From Streptomonospora nanhaiensis (GTDB lineage: Bacteria > Actinomycetota > Actinomycetes > Streptosporangiales > Streptosporangiaceae), in the NCBI RefSeq assembly GCF_026642255.1, contig NZ_CP113264.1, positions 1,488,001-1,552,000 of the forward strand: a stretch of 64,000 nucleotides of DNA. Direction: 5' to 3'. The notes under the pieces were generated by a model. That model was not told the origin of the DNA and searched no databases. It saw only the letters and a list, made by a program, of their open reading frames with translations. The stretch's first letter is position 1. Every line of letters starts with the position of its first letter. A program made the translations under genes and the position numbers. Below are positions 23,993-34,599 of this stretch, in pieces.

Positions 23993-24411
23993 GGTGAGTG
24001 CTCCTTCGTGTCGAGTGCTGCCGAGGCGGAATCGGCCGGGCCCCCGGGAGGTCGGCGGTCCGTGCCGGAGCGGCTGACGCCGCGCCCCACAGAAGAATGC
24101 CCCAGAACCGGTGCACGACCAACCCCCCTGGGTCTCCGCACACCCCGGAACGGGGGGCCTCGCGACTCTCGATACAATAAGCGATTAAGTTATTACCCAA
24201 AGTGATGTAAAGTGTTGGGGTGTCGAGTGGGCCCGTCCGGCGAGCGGACTTCGGGCGTTCGGCTACCCGGCCGTCGTCACCGAGTGGCATGGTAGGGGAA
24301 CGCGGGGCGAATCCATCCCGTCGAACGGAGAACCGCAGGAGGCGGCGGACCCATCAGAGTCGGGTGTGGGGGATGAATGGCAGAGCGTGACACAGAAGGG
24401 AGGCGGGAGCC

Positions 24412-25794
24412 GTGAGCATCTCGGAGAAACCGGCGGCGCCGGTCGGCCGTGCCCCCGGGGGCCGGTCCTCGTGGCCGGTCCTCCAGGAGCCCCAGGGCCT
24501 GATCGTCTACATGTGCCTGCTCCTGGTCGCCGCGCTGTTCCTGTTCGGGGTGGCGTTCGCCCTGACCGTGTTCTCACTGAAGGACCTGGTCACCTTCACC
24601 GCGCTGGTCGCCGGCGCGGCGATCTCGGTCGAGGGGAGCCGCCGGCTGGGCACGCCCACGCCCGCCGGGTTCAACCGCGACCTGCTGGGGGCCTGGTGGT
24701 TCCCGGTCGTGCTCCTCCTCCCGCCGGTGTACTCCCTGCTCATCCCCATCCCCGTGTACCTGATGGTCCAGCAGCGCACGAGGCGCACCCTGGTGCACCG
24801 CCGGGTGTTCAACGCGACCTCGGTGGGGCTCTCGGGGTTCCTGGTGTCGGTGGTCTGGCACGGCGTGTGGGGGGACGACCTCGTCGGCGGCCTGGGCGGC
24901 GTCGTCGAGTCCGGCGAGCCCCTCACCACGGGGCCCGGCGTGCTCGTGGCGGTACTGTGCTGCGCGGGGTTCACCGTCCTCAACACCCTCCTCGTCGCCC
25001 TGGCCGCGAGGATCAGCAGCGGCCCGGGCAACAGCCTGCGCCCCATGTGGGACCGCGAGGCGCTCATCGTGGACGCCGTCGAATTATGTGTCGGCGTCAC
25101 GGTCGCCATCCTCGCCCAGCTGTCCCTCTTCCTCCTGGTCATCGCGGTCCCGCCGGTCCTCCTCCTCCAGCGCAGCCTCCTCTACCAGCAGTTGCAGATG
25201 GCCGCGCGGACCGACCCCAAGACGGGGCTCCTCAACGCGCCCACCTGGGAGCAGGAGGCGTCGATCGAGATCGCCAGGGCCCGCTCCTCCCGGGGGCGCG
25301 CCGCCGTGCTCATCGTCGACATCGACCACTTCAAGCGGGTCAACGACAGCCACGGCCACCTGTTCGGGGACCAGGTCCTCCTGGGGGTGGCCACCACCAT
25401 CGCCCAGCAGCTGCGCCAGTCCGACCTGCTCGGGAGGTTCGGCGGCGAGGAGTTCGTGGTGCTGCTGCCCGGGTCCGACACCACCGAGGCCTGGCGCGCG
25501 GCCGAACGCCTGCGCACGCAGGTCGGGGGCATGGAGATCGCGGTCGACGGCGTCCCGGTGCGCATCACCATCTCGATCGGGGTGGCGGTCATCGGCGACC
25601 ACGGCAACGACCTGGTCGAACTGCTCACCGCGGCCGATCTCGCGCTCTACCGGGCCAAGGAGACCGGCCGCAACCGCGTGTGCCTGCCGGCGGGGCGCCC
25701 CGGCGCCGGCGGCACGATCCCCGGCCCGCGCGAGGCGGAGCTGACCGACCGCGGCGGGCCCGCGGAACCCACCGATCCCAGAGAGGTCTCCTGA
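24412..25794 (+). CDS. membrane-bound diguanylate cyclase (GGDEF)
   Basis: 460 residues. Several hydrophobic helices fill residues ~30-265. The GGDEF domain follows (ARTDPKTGLLNAPTWEQEASIEIARA, VLIVDIDHFKRVNDSHGHLFGDQVL), with the active motif GGEEF at residues 344-348. An RxxD inhibitory site (RQSD, residues 335-338) lies five residues before it. It should make c-di-GMP with product inhibition; no EAL domain is present. In Streptomyces c-di-GMP acts through BldD to control sporulation; I looked for a BldD operator upstream and saw only a half-like GTGAC. The GTG start has GGGAGG upstream. Confidence 0.94.
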   Translation: MSISEKPAAPVGRAPGGRSSWPVLQEPQGLIVYMCLLLVAALFLFGVAFALTVFSLKDLVTFTALVAGAAISVEGSRRLGTPTPAGFNRDLLGAWWFPVVLLLPPVYSLLIPIPVYLMVQQRTRRTLVHRRVFNATSVGLSGFLVSVVWHGVWGDDLVGGLGGVVESGEPLTTGPGVLVAVLCCAGFTVLNTLLVALAARISSGPGNSLRPMWDREALIVDAVELCVGVTVAILAQLSLFLLVIAVPPVLLLQRSLLYQQLQMAARTDPKTGLLNAPTWEQEASIEIARARSSRGRAAVLIVDIDHFKRVNDSHGHLFGDQVLLGVATTIAQQLRQSDLLGRFGGEEFVVLLPGSDTTEAWRAAERLRTQVGGMEIAVDGVPVRITISIGVAVIGDHGNDLVELLTAADLALYRAKETGRNRVCLPAGRPGAGGTIPGPREAELTDRGGPAEPTDPREVS

Positions 25795-25858
25795 ACCGCG
25801 GCCCCACGGAGAACGCGCGGTCGTCCACAGGCTCCGGAAGCCCCTTGTCCGGCACCGG

Positions 25859-27085
25859 ATGATCACGCACCGTGAAGATATGCACCCCGACCAGCCGCAC
25901 CACCCGCGCGACCCCCAGGACCCCCAGGACCCCGCCCGTTCGCCCGACCGGACGGAGCGGCCGGACCGGCCGGGGCACCCCGGCTCCCCCCGCGGGGGGC
26001 CGGGCCCGACGGACCCGGCCCCCCGGCCGCGACCGCCCGGCGGATCCCCCGCGCCGGGCGCCTCCCCCGGCGTCCTCACGCTGACCAACCCGACCGACAT
26101 CATCGCCACCCTCCCGTACCTGGTGGGGGAGCCGCCCGACCCCGGGATCGTGGTCCTCGCCATCAGGGACCGCGGCGTGCACTCCGTGTACTGCGGCGAC
26201 CTGGACAGGATGGACGGCGCCCCCGACCCGGCAGGGCGGGCCGCGGCCCCCGCCGCCGCGGCGGCCTCCGAGGGCTGCACGGCCCTGGCCGTCGTGGCGT
26301 ACGGGCCGCCCGGGCGGGTGACCCCCTACGTCGACGCCCTCCTCGCCGCCGCCCGGACACACGGCCTCGCGGTCGTCGACGCCATCCGGGTCACCGGCGG
26401 CCGGTACTGGTCCTACACCTGCGGATCGGCCGGGTGCTGCCCGGCCGAGGGCACGGTCGTCAACGTCGACGGGTCCACTGTCCCGGCGAGCGCGGTCCTG
26501 CACGGGATCGTCCCCGCGCCGCCGTTCCACGCGACCATGGCCGACATCGCCCGGATACGCGCGCTCCTCGCCCCCGTCCGCGGGGAGGAGCGGGCCGAGA
26601 TGGAGGCCGCCGCGGACCGTGCGCGGACCCGCGCCGCGCGGGCGGAGGGCGGCGGTCCCTCCGACCGCGGCCTCACCGAGGTCCTGGCTGCGGTCCGGGC
26701 CGAGCACGCGGGGCGGGCGGTCACCGACCCGGACGGACTGGCCCGGCTGGGCGTGCACCTGACCGGGACCGGCGTGCGGGACGAGGTGTGGGCGAGGATC
26801 ACCGCCGAGGCGGCCCCCGTCCACCAGGCGCTGTGGAGCCGGGCCACCCGCTGCCTGCCCTCGGAGCTCAGGGCCGCCCCCGCCTCCCTGCTCGCCGTCG
26901 CCGCGTGGCAGCGCGGTGACGAGGCGCTCGCGGCGGCGGCGCTGGACGTCGCCCTCACCACCGATCCCGGCTACTCCATGGCGGTGCTCATGAGCCGGGC
27001 CCTGGCCTGGGGGCTGCCGGTGGAGCGCTGGCGGGAGTTCACGCCCCGCTGGTTGAGCCGGGGGAGGGACCCGGCACAGGACTGA
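25859..27085 (+). CDS. DUF4192 domain protein
   Basis: 408 residues: a Pro/Asp/His-rich leader of ~70 residues, then the DUF4192 domain from LTLTNPTDIIATLPYLVGEPPDPGIVVLAI. This continues through AVVAYGPPGRVTPYVDALLAAARTHGLAVVDAIRVTGGRYWSYTC with CCPAEG, to the C-terminal ASLLAVAAWQRGDEALAAAALDVALTTDPGYSMAVL helices. This actinobacterial family has no established function. The start is uncertain: ATG at 25859 or ATG at 25880, neither with a good ribosome site. It follows the cyclase gene by 64 bases and may be cotranscribed. Confidence 0.85.
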   Translation: MITHREDMHPDQPHHPRDPQDPQDPARSPDRTERPDRPGHPGSPRGGPGPTDPAPRPRPPGGSPAPGASPGVLTLTNPTDIIATLPYLVGEPPDPGIVVLAIRDRGVHSVYCGDLDRMDGAPDPAGRAAAPAAAAASEGCTALAVVAYGPPGRVTPYVDALLAAARTHGLAVVDAIRVTGGRYWSYTCGSAGCCPAEGTVVNVDGSTVPASAVLHGIVPAPPFHATMADIARIRALLAPVRGEERAEMEAAADRARTRAARAEGGGPSDRGLTEVLAAVRAEHAGRAVTDPDGLARLGVHLTGTGVRDEVWARITAEAAPVHQALWSRATRCLPSELRAAPASLLAVAAWQRGDEALAAAALDVALTTDPGYSMAVLMSRALAWGLPVERWREFTPRWLSRGRDPAQD

Positions 27086-27254
27086 CCGCAGGGGCCGGCG
27101 GCGACCGGAGGGGGTGACCCGGGGCGCAGCGCCACGGCCGCCGCGCGGGTCCGGTGGGGACGGGCCCGGGCCGGCGCCGGACTCCGTCCCCGCCGGGCCC
27201 CCGGGTGCGCTCCGATGGCGGGGGCATGGGCTGCGACGCCCTAGGCTTGGAGGC

Positions 27255-28919
<1,665 letters not shown>

Positions 28920-28938
28920 CCTCGCGGGACCTGGCACG

Positions 28939-28977
28939 CGCCCGCGGGGCACCGGACGACCGGTGCCCCCGCGGGCG
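28939..28977 (+). terminator. terminator hairpin after ettA
   Basis: Long stem: CGCCCGCGGGGCACCGG pairs with CCGGTGCCCCCGCGGGCG (one bulge), with a short ACGA loop, 20 bases after the stop codon. Confidence 0.72.
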
Positions 28978-29059
28978 TTCCCGCAGCGGCGCACGCGCGG
29001 ATATTCCCCGGCGCCGGGACCCATGGGGGGTCCGTGCAACGTCGCGTACCCTGGACCCG

Positions 29060-29578
29060 ATGACTTCCGCGCGTGATGACCAGCAGAGCGTGGGCGAGCA
29101 GCCCGTGCGAATGACGTTCTACGAGGCCGTGGGCGGTGAGGAGACCTTCACCCGCCTGGTTCGCCGCTTCTACGAGGGTGTGGCCGACGACCCTGTGCTC
29201 CGCCCCATGTATCCGGAGGAGGACCTCGGCCCGGCCGAGGAGCGCCTGCGCCTGTTCCTCATCCAGTACTGGGGCGGCCCGCGCACCTACAACGAGCAGC
29301 GCGGCCACCCCCGCCTGCGGATGCGGCACGTTCCGTTCCGCATCGGCGCAGCCGAGCGCGACCTGTGGCTCAAGCACATGCGCGCCGCCGTGGACTCCCT
29401 CGACCTGCACGAGGCGCTGGAGCGCCAGCTGTGGGAGTACATGGTCATGGCCGCGCACAGCATGGTCAACGTCCAGGAGGACGCCGTCCCCCCGGAGGTC
29501 CCCCGTCCGACACGCGTGTCGGTGGCCTCGGATGACGAGGGCGACGACGGCGATGCCGTTACCATCTCCCTGAAGTAG
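29060..29578 (+). CDS. glbO: group II truncated haemoglobin (trHbO type)
   Basis: 172 residues. The 2-on-2 globin core covers residues ~18-140: [55 protein letters not shown] with the proximal His, then [20 protein letters not shown] and [14 protein letters not shown]. The C-terminal ~30 residues are acidic and disordered. Relatives bind oxygen tightly and assist respiration or NO detoxification. TACCCT ends seven bases before the ATG and no ribosome site is visible, so the gene looks leaderless, like ettA just upstream. Confidence 0.94.
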   Translation: MTSARDDQQSVGEQPVRMTFYEAVGGEETFTRLVRRFYEGVADDPVLRPMYPEEDLGPAEERLRLFLIQYWGGPRTYNEQRGHPRLRMRHVPFRIGAAERDLWLKHMRAAVDSLDLHEALERQLWEYMVMAAHSMVNVQEDAVPPEVPRPTRVSVASDDEGDDGDAVTISLK

Positions 29579-29682
29579 GGGGAGCCCCGGACGCACGGGC
29601 CCGGCGCCGGCGCGTCCGGCCCGTGCTCGGGCCGTGAGGACTCCCCGCTCGGCGGAGTCGGACCGGAGAAGAGGGTGCTGCC

Positions 29683-30255
29683 TTGAGGCCAGGGACCGCG
29701 TGGGTCAGCCGGACCGAACTGCGTACCGACCGCCTGATCCTCCGGCGCTGGCAGGAGCGCGACCTCGAACCCTGGGCGGCCGTGAACGCCGACCCCGAGG
29801 TCCGGGAGCACCTGGGCGAGCCGCTGACCCGCGATCAGAGCGATGCCTCCGTCGCCCGCTTCCGGGACGGGTTCGACCTGCGGGGCTACGGCTGGTGGGC
29901 GGTCGAGGAGCGGGACACGGGCGACTTCGTCGGGTCCGCGGGCCTGGACCGGGTGGAGGACGGCCTGCCCTTCGGCGGGACGGAGATCGGCTGGAGGCTC
30001 GCCCGGCCGGCCTGGGGACGCGGCTATGCCACCGAGGCCGCGCTGGCGGTACTGGCCTACGGCTTCGACACCCTCGCCCTCCCCGAGATCCTCGCCGTGG
30101 CCACGGTCACGAACATTCGCTCACAGGCGGTGATGCGCAGGATCGGCATGACCCGGGACCCGGAGGGCGACTTCGACGACCCGCGGGCGCCCGAGGGGCC
30201 CCTGCGCCCGAACGTGCTGTACCGCATCGCGGACGGCGCCGCGGACCGGGACTAG
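29683..30255 (+). CDS. GNAT family N-acetyltransferase (RimJ/RimL-like)
   Basis: 190 residues with TELRTDRLILRRWQERDLEPWAAVNADPEV at the N-terminus, VGSAGLDRV, the acetyl-CoA loop WGRGYATEAALAVL and NIRSQAVMRRIGMTRD. The TTG start (29683) has GAGGG upstream and no alternative start retains the first strand. The TAG stop is part of a CTAG (30252-30255) that forms the left target duplication of the 182-bp element; the convergent thioesterase stop forms the right one. Its substrate is unknown. Confidence 0.9.
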   Translation: MRPGTAWVSRTELRTDRLILRRWQERDLEPWAAVNADPEVREHLGEPLTRDQSDASVARFRDGFDLRGYGWWAVEERDTGDFVGSAGLDRVEDGLPFGGTEIGWRLARPAWGRGYATEAALAVLAYGFDTLALPEILAVATVTNIRSQAVMRRIGMTRDPEGDFDDPRAPEGPLRPNVLYRIADGAADRD

Positions 30256-30437
30256 GGCGTGGTCCGCGGGTGCCTTCGGCGGGCTCGGCGCTCGCGCCGG
30301 TCGCCGCGAGCGGTCGCCGGGCCGTCTCTCGCAGGACGAGTGGCGAGGGTCGGCCCGGGGTCGGCTGTCCGAGCGCGGTCGGCGCGGCGGGAGGCGGCCC
30401 CGCGGATGCGGGCCCGGAACGACCCGCGGAACACGTC
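30256..30437. mobile_element. 182-bp non-autonomous element (MITE-like), copy 1
   Basis: Flanked on both sides by CTAG (30252-30255, 30438-30441). Its ends are imperfect inverted repeats: plus-strand left end GGCGTGGTCCGCGGGT, minus-strand right end GACGTGTTCCGCGGGT. A second copy of identical length lies at 42794-42975, about 85-88% identical by eye. It encodes no transposase; the short open frames on both strands are arginine-rich and probably not genes. The ends differ from those of the IS at 11656, so a different transposase, absent from this window, must move it. Confidence 0.85.
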
Positions 30438-30878
30438 CTAGGCGTAGGCGGCGAGGAAGGCGCGCTCGGTGGCGTCGAGCCGGCGGGCGCTCTGCGTGGC
30501 CACGTCGAAGCCCACGAGCACGGTCTTCGCGCGCAGGTACACGCGGTCGTCGTCCAGGATCTCGTAGGCGAGGGTGAAACTGGCGTTGCGCACCTCGGTC
30601 ACCCACAGCTCCACGCGCACCGGGTCGGTCCGGGGGAGCAGGGGGGCCACGTAGTCCGCCTCCTGGCGGGCCACGACCATGGCACCGAACACCTCGTCGC
30701 CCTCGACCGCGCCGCCGTAGCGCAGGAACGAGACCCGGGCGTCCTCCAGGTAGGTGAGCATCCGGACGTTGTTCACGTGGTGCTGCGGGTCGAGGTCGGC
30801 GTAGCGGACCTGTGCGAGGTGCACGTGCCGCGCGGGGGCCGACCCGGTGCCGACGGCTCCGGCGTCGATCTGTGTCAC
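30438..30878 (-). CDS. acyl-CoA thioesterase, hotdog fold (YbgC/4-hydroxybenzoyl-CoA type)
   Basis: 146 residues. It opens with VRYADLDPQHHVNNVRMLTYLEDARVSFLRYGG, the conserved Asp/His/Asn segment of 4HBT-type thioesterases, and ends with the RRLDATERAFLAAY helix. It should hydrolyse an acyl-CoA of unknown chain type. GTG start at 30878. The stop TAG is contained in the right-hand CTAG of the 182-bp element, so element insertion left the product intact. The spacing to the upstream oligopeptidase gene (137 bases) does not decide cotranscription. Confidence 0.92.
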   Translation of the reverse strand: MTQIDAGAVGTGSAPARHVHLAQVRYADLDPQHHVNNVRMLTYLEDARVSFLRYGGAVEGDEVFGAMVVARQEADYVAPLLPRTDPVRVELWVTEVRNASFTLAYEILDDDRVYLRAKTVLVGFDVATQSARRLDATERAFLAAYA

Positions 30879-31014
30879 GTCTGGGTCCTCTCGTGCTGCT
30901 CTCCCCGGGGGGCGTACGACTCCTCCGATTGTCTCAACGCCCCCCGGGGCGGGACCCCTCCCCGGGTGTCCGATTCCTGTGTCGTTGCTCTCCCGGACCC
31001 GCGGGAGGAGGACG

Positions 31015-33108
31015 TCAGTCCGCGGAGAGGCCCAGGTGGTGGGCGAGGAAGGCCAGCTGCTCGGAGTTCAGTGACACACTGCGGCTCACCGACCGCGAGC
31101 TGTGGCCGACCTCGGCCTCCCTGCGCAGCAGGACGGGCCGTTCCTCCGCAGGGGCGGACGTGGCGTCCTGCAGCGCCGCGCACAGTTTGCGGGCGTGCAG
31201 GGGGTCCACGCGCGTGTCGTTGTCGAACACGGTGAACAGGGTGGCCGGGTAGCGGGTGCCTTCGCGGACGTTGTGGTAGGGCGAGTAGCCCAGGAGCCAT
31301 CCGAGCTGCTCGGGGTCGTCCGCGGTGCCGTACTCGACGTTCCACAGCTGGCCGAGGCCGAACCTCTCGTAGCGGACCATGTCCAGGAGGGGCGCGGAGC
31401 AGACCGCGGCCGCGAACAGGTCCGGCCGCTGGGTGACCATGGCGCCGACCAGCAGCCCGCCGTTGCTGCCGCCCATCACGGCCAGCCGGTCCGGGGCGGT
31501 GACCCCGGTGGCGATCAGGTGCTCGGCCGCGGCCGCGCAGTCGTCGAAGACGTTCTGCTTGCGGGCCAGCATCCCCGAGCGGTGCCACTCCTCGCCCTCC
31601 TCCAGGCCGCCGCGCAGGTTGGCGACGGCGTACACGCCGCCCGCGCGGGCCCAGGCCAGGGCCACCGCGGAGTAGGCGGGGGTGAGGGAGATCCGGAAGC
31701 CCCCGTACCCGTAGAGGATGGTGGGCCGCGGGCCCTCGGCGGGAGCCGAGGGCGACACGACGAGCATGCGCACGGGCGTGCCGTCGCCGGACGTGTAGGT
31801 GACCTGTTCGACGTTCACGTCCGGCAGGTCGATGTCCCCCGGTGCGTCGGCCCACACGGACACCCGCCCGGCGAGCGCGTCGTAGCGGTACACCGAGGAC
31901 GGGTGGGTGTTGTCGGTGTAGCCGAACCAGGCCTCGTGGCCTCCCTCGGGGCGTTCCGAGAGGCCGCCGACCGTGCCCAGCCCGGGCATGTCCACGACGC
32001 CGAGGAGCTCCCCGGTGAGCAGGTCGCGCTGGGTGACCTCGCTGATCGCGTGGCGGCTGTGGGAGACCAGGAGTTCGGGGCGTTCGAGGGCGGGGCCGTC
32101 CAGGACGGCGTAGTCCTCCAGCACCGCCTCGGGCTCCTCGGGGACCAGGGTGGTCCAGTTCTCGTAGCGGGGGTCGGCCGGATCGGTCACGCACACGCGC
32201 CCGCGCGGGGCGTCCCGGTCCGTCCGCAGGTACAGGCGCCCGTCCCGGCCCACGTGCCCCTCCAGGTCGGCGTCGACGCCCTCCTGGACGGGCACCAGGC
32301 GGGGCCGCTCCAGGTCCCCGTCGGACAGGTCGGCGATCCACATGTCGGTGGCCGAGGAGGTCCCCCGGACCGCCTGGAGGATCAGCCAGCGGCCGTCCCG
32401 GCTCACGGAGGGGCTGAAGTACTCCGTCTTGTCCCTGCCGGAGCCGAAGACGAGGACGTCCTCCTCGGCCGGGCGCCCCAGCCGGTGCAGGTAGACGCGC
32501 CGGTGGTAGGCCTCCTCGCCGTCGGGGACCTCCTCCGGGGGCAGCCGCCGCACGTAGTAGAAGGCGGAGGAGTCCGGCAGCCACGCGATCGGGCTGTAGC
32601 GGGCCCGGTCCACGGGGCCGTCCACCAGGTCGCCGCTGTCGACGTCCACGACCCGCAGGACGGACTCCTCGTCCCCGCCCTCGGAGAGCTGGTAGGCGAG
32701 CAGGCGCCCGTCGGGGCCGGGCTTCCACGCGTCCAGGGTGGTCAGGCCCCCGGGGTCGAGCGCGCCGGGGTCGACCAGGACGCGCTCGGGGCCGTCGCCG
32801 TCGCGGACGTAGAGCACCGCGTGCTCCTGCTCGGCGGTCCGGCGGACGAAGAAGCTGCGGTCGCCGCGCCAGACGGGGGCCCCGACGGCTCCCGCGCCGA
32901 GGAGGGACCGGATCCGGTCGGCGAACCGCTCGCGAGCGGTGTAGCGCTCGGAGGCCTCGGTGTACAGGGCGTCCTGGGCCGCCGCCCACGCCTTCGTGGC
33001 GGTGGATCCGCAGTCCTCCAACCACCTGTAGGGGTCGCCGACCTCGTGGCCGTGCAGGTTCTCTGTGACGTCGAGCCGTTCGGCCGGGGGGTAGCGGAGT
33101 TCACGCAT
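31015..33108 (-). CDS. prolyl oligopeptidase family serine peptidase (S9A)
   Basis: 697 residues, normal for S9A. An N-terminal RYPPAERLDVTENLHGHEVGDPYRWLED segment leads into a seven-bladed propeller. The alpha/beta hydrolase follows, with Ser in GGSNGGLL, Asp in VFDNDTRVDPLHARK and His in EVGHSS. It also has the YGYGGFRISLTPAYS loop and the ARAGGVYAVANLRGGLEEGEEWHRSG segment. No signal peptide, so it is probably cytosolic and cleaves short peptides after proline. Start at ATG 33108: TAGAGT ends seven bases upstream, suggesting a leaderless transcript. The frame stays open far upstream, but that part is antisense to the HNH gene. Confidence 0.95.
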   Translation of the reverse strand: MRELRYPPAERLDVTENLHGHEVGDPYRWLEDCGSTATKAWAAAQDALYTEASERYTARERFADRIRSLLGAGAVGAPVWRGDRSFFVRRTAEQEHAVLYVRDGDGPERVLVDPGALDPGGLTTLDAWKPGPDGRLLAYQLSEGGDEESVLRVVDVDSGDLVDGPVDRARYSPIAWLPDSSAFYYVRRLPPEEVPDGEEAYHRRVYLHRLGRPAEEDVLVFGSGRDKTEYFSPSVSRDGRWLILQAVRGTSSATDMWIADLSDGDLERPRLVPVQEGVDADLEGHVGRDGRLYLRTDRDAPRGRVCVTDPADPRYENWTTLVPEEPEAVLEDYAVLDGPALERPELLVSHSRHAISEVTQRDLLTGELLGVVDMPGLGTVGGLSERPEGGHEAWFGYTDNTHPSSVYRYDALAGRVSVWADAPGDIDLPDVNVEQVTYTSGDGTPVRMLVVSPSAPAEGPRPTILYGYGGFRISLTPAYSAVALAWARAGGVYAVANLRGGLEEGEEWHRSGMLARKQNVFDDCAAAAEHLIATGVTAPDRLAVMGGSNGGLLVGAMVTQRPDLFAAAVCSAPLLDMVRYERFGLGQLWNVEYGTADDPEQLGWLLGYSPYHNVREGTRYPATLFTVFDNDTRVDPLHARKLCAALQDATSAPAEERPVLLRREAEVGHSSRSVSRSVSLNSEQLAFLAHHLGLSAD

Positions 33109-33432
33109 ACTTCGCACTCTATCCACCGCTATCAACCACTGGGTGTTCGGCGCGGCGTCAGGATGAAACGTGGTTTGTCGGGCGCACAATAGGACCACGA
33201 AAAGCGTCAACACGCGGTTTCTGTGCGGCCCGGCGTAAATTGGGGTGGCGCCGGGGCGGTCCGAACACGCAAACTGAATGCGGGACGCAACTCGGCGGGA
33301 CCACCGGGAGGTCCGTGTGGCAAGGCGTACGGAAACACCGATCCTCGGATCGGTGCACAGGGAGGTCTCCTGGCTGGCCGAACGGCTGGCCGGGGAAGAG
33401 ACACGGTCGTTCACCGCGACCGGGGCGACGCG
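33109..33432. other. 324-base divergent region
   Basis: Between the oligopeptidase and HNH genes. It holds the likely leaderless promoter of the former (TAGAGT, minus strand, 33116-33121). On the plus strand there is TAAATT near 33235 and a small palindrome CACCGATCC-TC-GGATCGGTG near 33336-33355. No small gene is supported. Confidence 0.4.
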
Positions 33433-33984
33433 ATGAGCGCCCCAAGCAGCCGGGAGGGTGGCACAGGGACCGCCCGCCGCCACGTGCTGCTGCTCAACGC
33501 CAGCTTCGAACCACTGACGACACTGCCCCTGCGCAGGGCGATTCTCCTCGTCCTGCGGGAGAAGGCCGAAGTCGTCCACCAGGACGACACGGGGACGGTG
33601 CTGCACTCGGCGACGCGCTCCTACGACGTGCCGTCGGTCATCCGGCTCAGGCGCTACATCAGCGTTCCGTACAGTCGCAGGGTGCCCCTCACCCGGGTGG
33701 CGCTGATGAGACGGGACCGGCACGTGTGCGGCTACTGCGGGAAGAAGGCCGAGACCATCGACCACGTCATCCCGCGCAGCCGCGGCGGCGCGCACGTGTG
33801 GGAGAACGTGGTCGCGGCCTGCAAGCCGTGCAACCACCGCAAGGCGGACAAGTTCCTGGACGAGCTCGGCTGGGAGCTGCACATCACCCCCAAGGTGCCC
33901 AAGGGACCCCACTGGCGGCTGATCAACGGTGACCTGCACGGCGACCCCCAGTGGGAGCCGTACATGGCCCACCTCGCGGCGTAG
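33433..33984 (+). CDS. HNH endonuclease family protein
   Basis: 183 residues. N-terminal HVLLLNASFEPLTTLPLRRAILLVLREKAEVVH, then a central RLRRYISVPYSRRVPLTRVALMRRD. The zinc/HNH module follows: CGYCGKK, TIDHVIPRSRGGAHVWENVVAACKPCNHRKADK, with the catalytic His in DHVIPRS. This exact small protein is widely conserved in actinobacteria as a single-copy gene unlinked to restriction or phage genes, which suggests a housekeeping nuclease role; its substrate is unknown. ATG at 33433. Confidence 0.94.
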   Translation: MSAPSSREGGTGTARRHVLLLNASFEPLTTLPLRRAILLVLREKAEVVHQDDTGTVLHSATRSYDVPSVIRLRRYISVPYSRRVPLTRVALMRRDRHVCGYCGKKAETIDHVIPRSRGGAHVWENVVAACKPCNHRKADKFLDELGWELHITPKVPKGPHWRLINGDLHGDPQWEPYMAHLAA

Positions 33985-34253
33985 GCGCCCGGCCGGACGC
34001 ACGGGCCGGCCAACGGGCTCCAGCGGTCCGGCGGGGCCGGAACCGGGCGTCCCACCCGGCCCCTGCCGTCCTTCCGCCCTCCGGCGCGGCCCCCACGGGC
34101 GGTCGGGGGGCGGCCGTGCGTCCCCGGGGCGCCTCCGGGTGCGCCCCCACCGGTCCCGCGCGGTGGGGCCCGTCCCGCGGCGGTCCCCGCAGGCGCCCGC
34201 CCGGCGAAGGGGCGGGCGGTGACGTGAGGGCGCGGCGGCCGTATTCTGGCGGC

Positions 34254-34460
34254 ATGCCGAGATACGACTTCCGCTGCCGCGAGTGCGGTGACACCTTCGA
34301 GCTCTCCCGTCCGATGGCAGAGGCGGGCGACCCGGCCCCCTGCCCCGTGGGGCACGGCGACACCGTGCGGCTGCTGTCCACCGTGGCGGTGGGCGGGCGC
34401 GCCTCCGCCCCCGCGCCGTCCGGGGGCGGGGGCTGCTGCGGGGGCGGTTGCTGCTCCTGA
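34254..34460 (+). CDS. FmdB family zinc-ribbon protein
   Basis: 68 residues: the FmdB opening MPRYDFRCRECGDTFELSRPM with the first CxxC, a later CPVGH in place of the usual second CxxC pair, and a glycine/cysteine-rich tail (GGGGCCGGGCCS). Thought to be a regulatory zinc-ribbon peptide; function not established. TATTCT ends six bases before the ATG and there is no ribosome site, so the gene is probably leaderless. Confidence 0.9.
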   Translation: MPRYDFRCRECGDTFELSRPMAEAGDPAPCPVGHGDTVRLLSTVAVGGRASAPAPSGGGGCCGGGCCS

Positions 34461-34539
34461 GCCCGCACGCGCCGGCCCCGCGCCCGCGGGGCCGGCGGCG
34501 ACCGGTCCGCCCGCAGCGACGACGCGGACAGGGCCGCGC

Positions 34540-34574
34540 GAGCAGGGGCGGCCCCGACGGGACCGCCCCTGCTC
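34540..34574. terminator. terminator hairpin between fmdB and ilvD
   Basis: 12-bp stem GAGCAGGGGCGG/CCGCCCCTGCTC around an 11-base loop, between two convergent genes; it can serve both, ending 25 bases before the ilvD stop codon. Confidence 0.68.
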
Positions 34575-34599
34575 ACTGCTCCCGGACCGGCTCCGGCCC

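Larger units (their letters stand above)
23846..24411. other. 566-base intergenic region with an AT-rich island
   Basis: Contains the terminator at 23905-23941 and the 9-codon frame at 23963-23992. At about 24165-24215 there is an AT-rich island, striking against the very GC-rich flanks, with TACAAT (24173-24178) as a plus-strand -10 candidate and TTTACA as a minus-strand -35 candidate. It may hold divergent promoters or a binding site for an AT-preferring protein such as Lsr2. No larger gene is convincing. Confidence 0.5.

Noticed and set aside
30259..30441. 60-codon frames on both strands of the 182-bp elements
   Set aside because: They recur at 42790-42979 only because the DNA repeats; arginine-rich, no ribosome site, frame kept by equal length and GC bias.
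33109..34002. 298-codon upstream extension of the prolyl oligopeptidase frame
   Set aside because: The extension is antisense to the HNH gene, and the family N-terminus begins at 33108.
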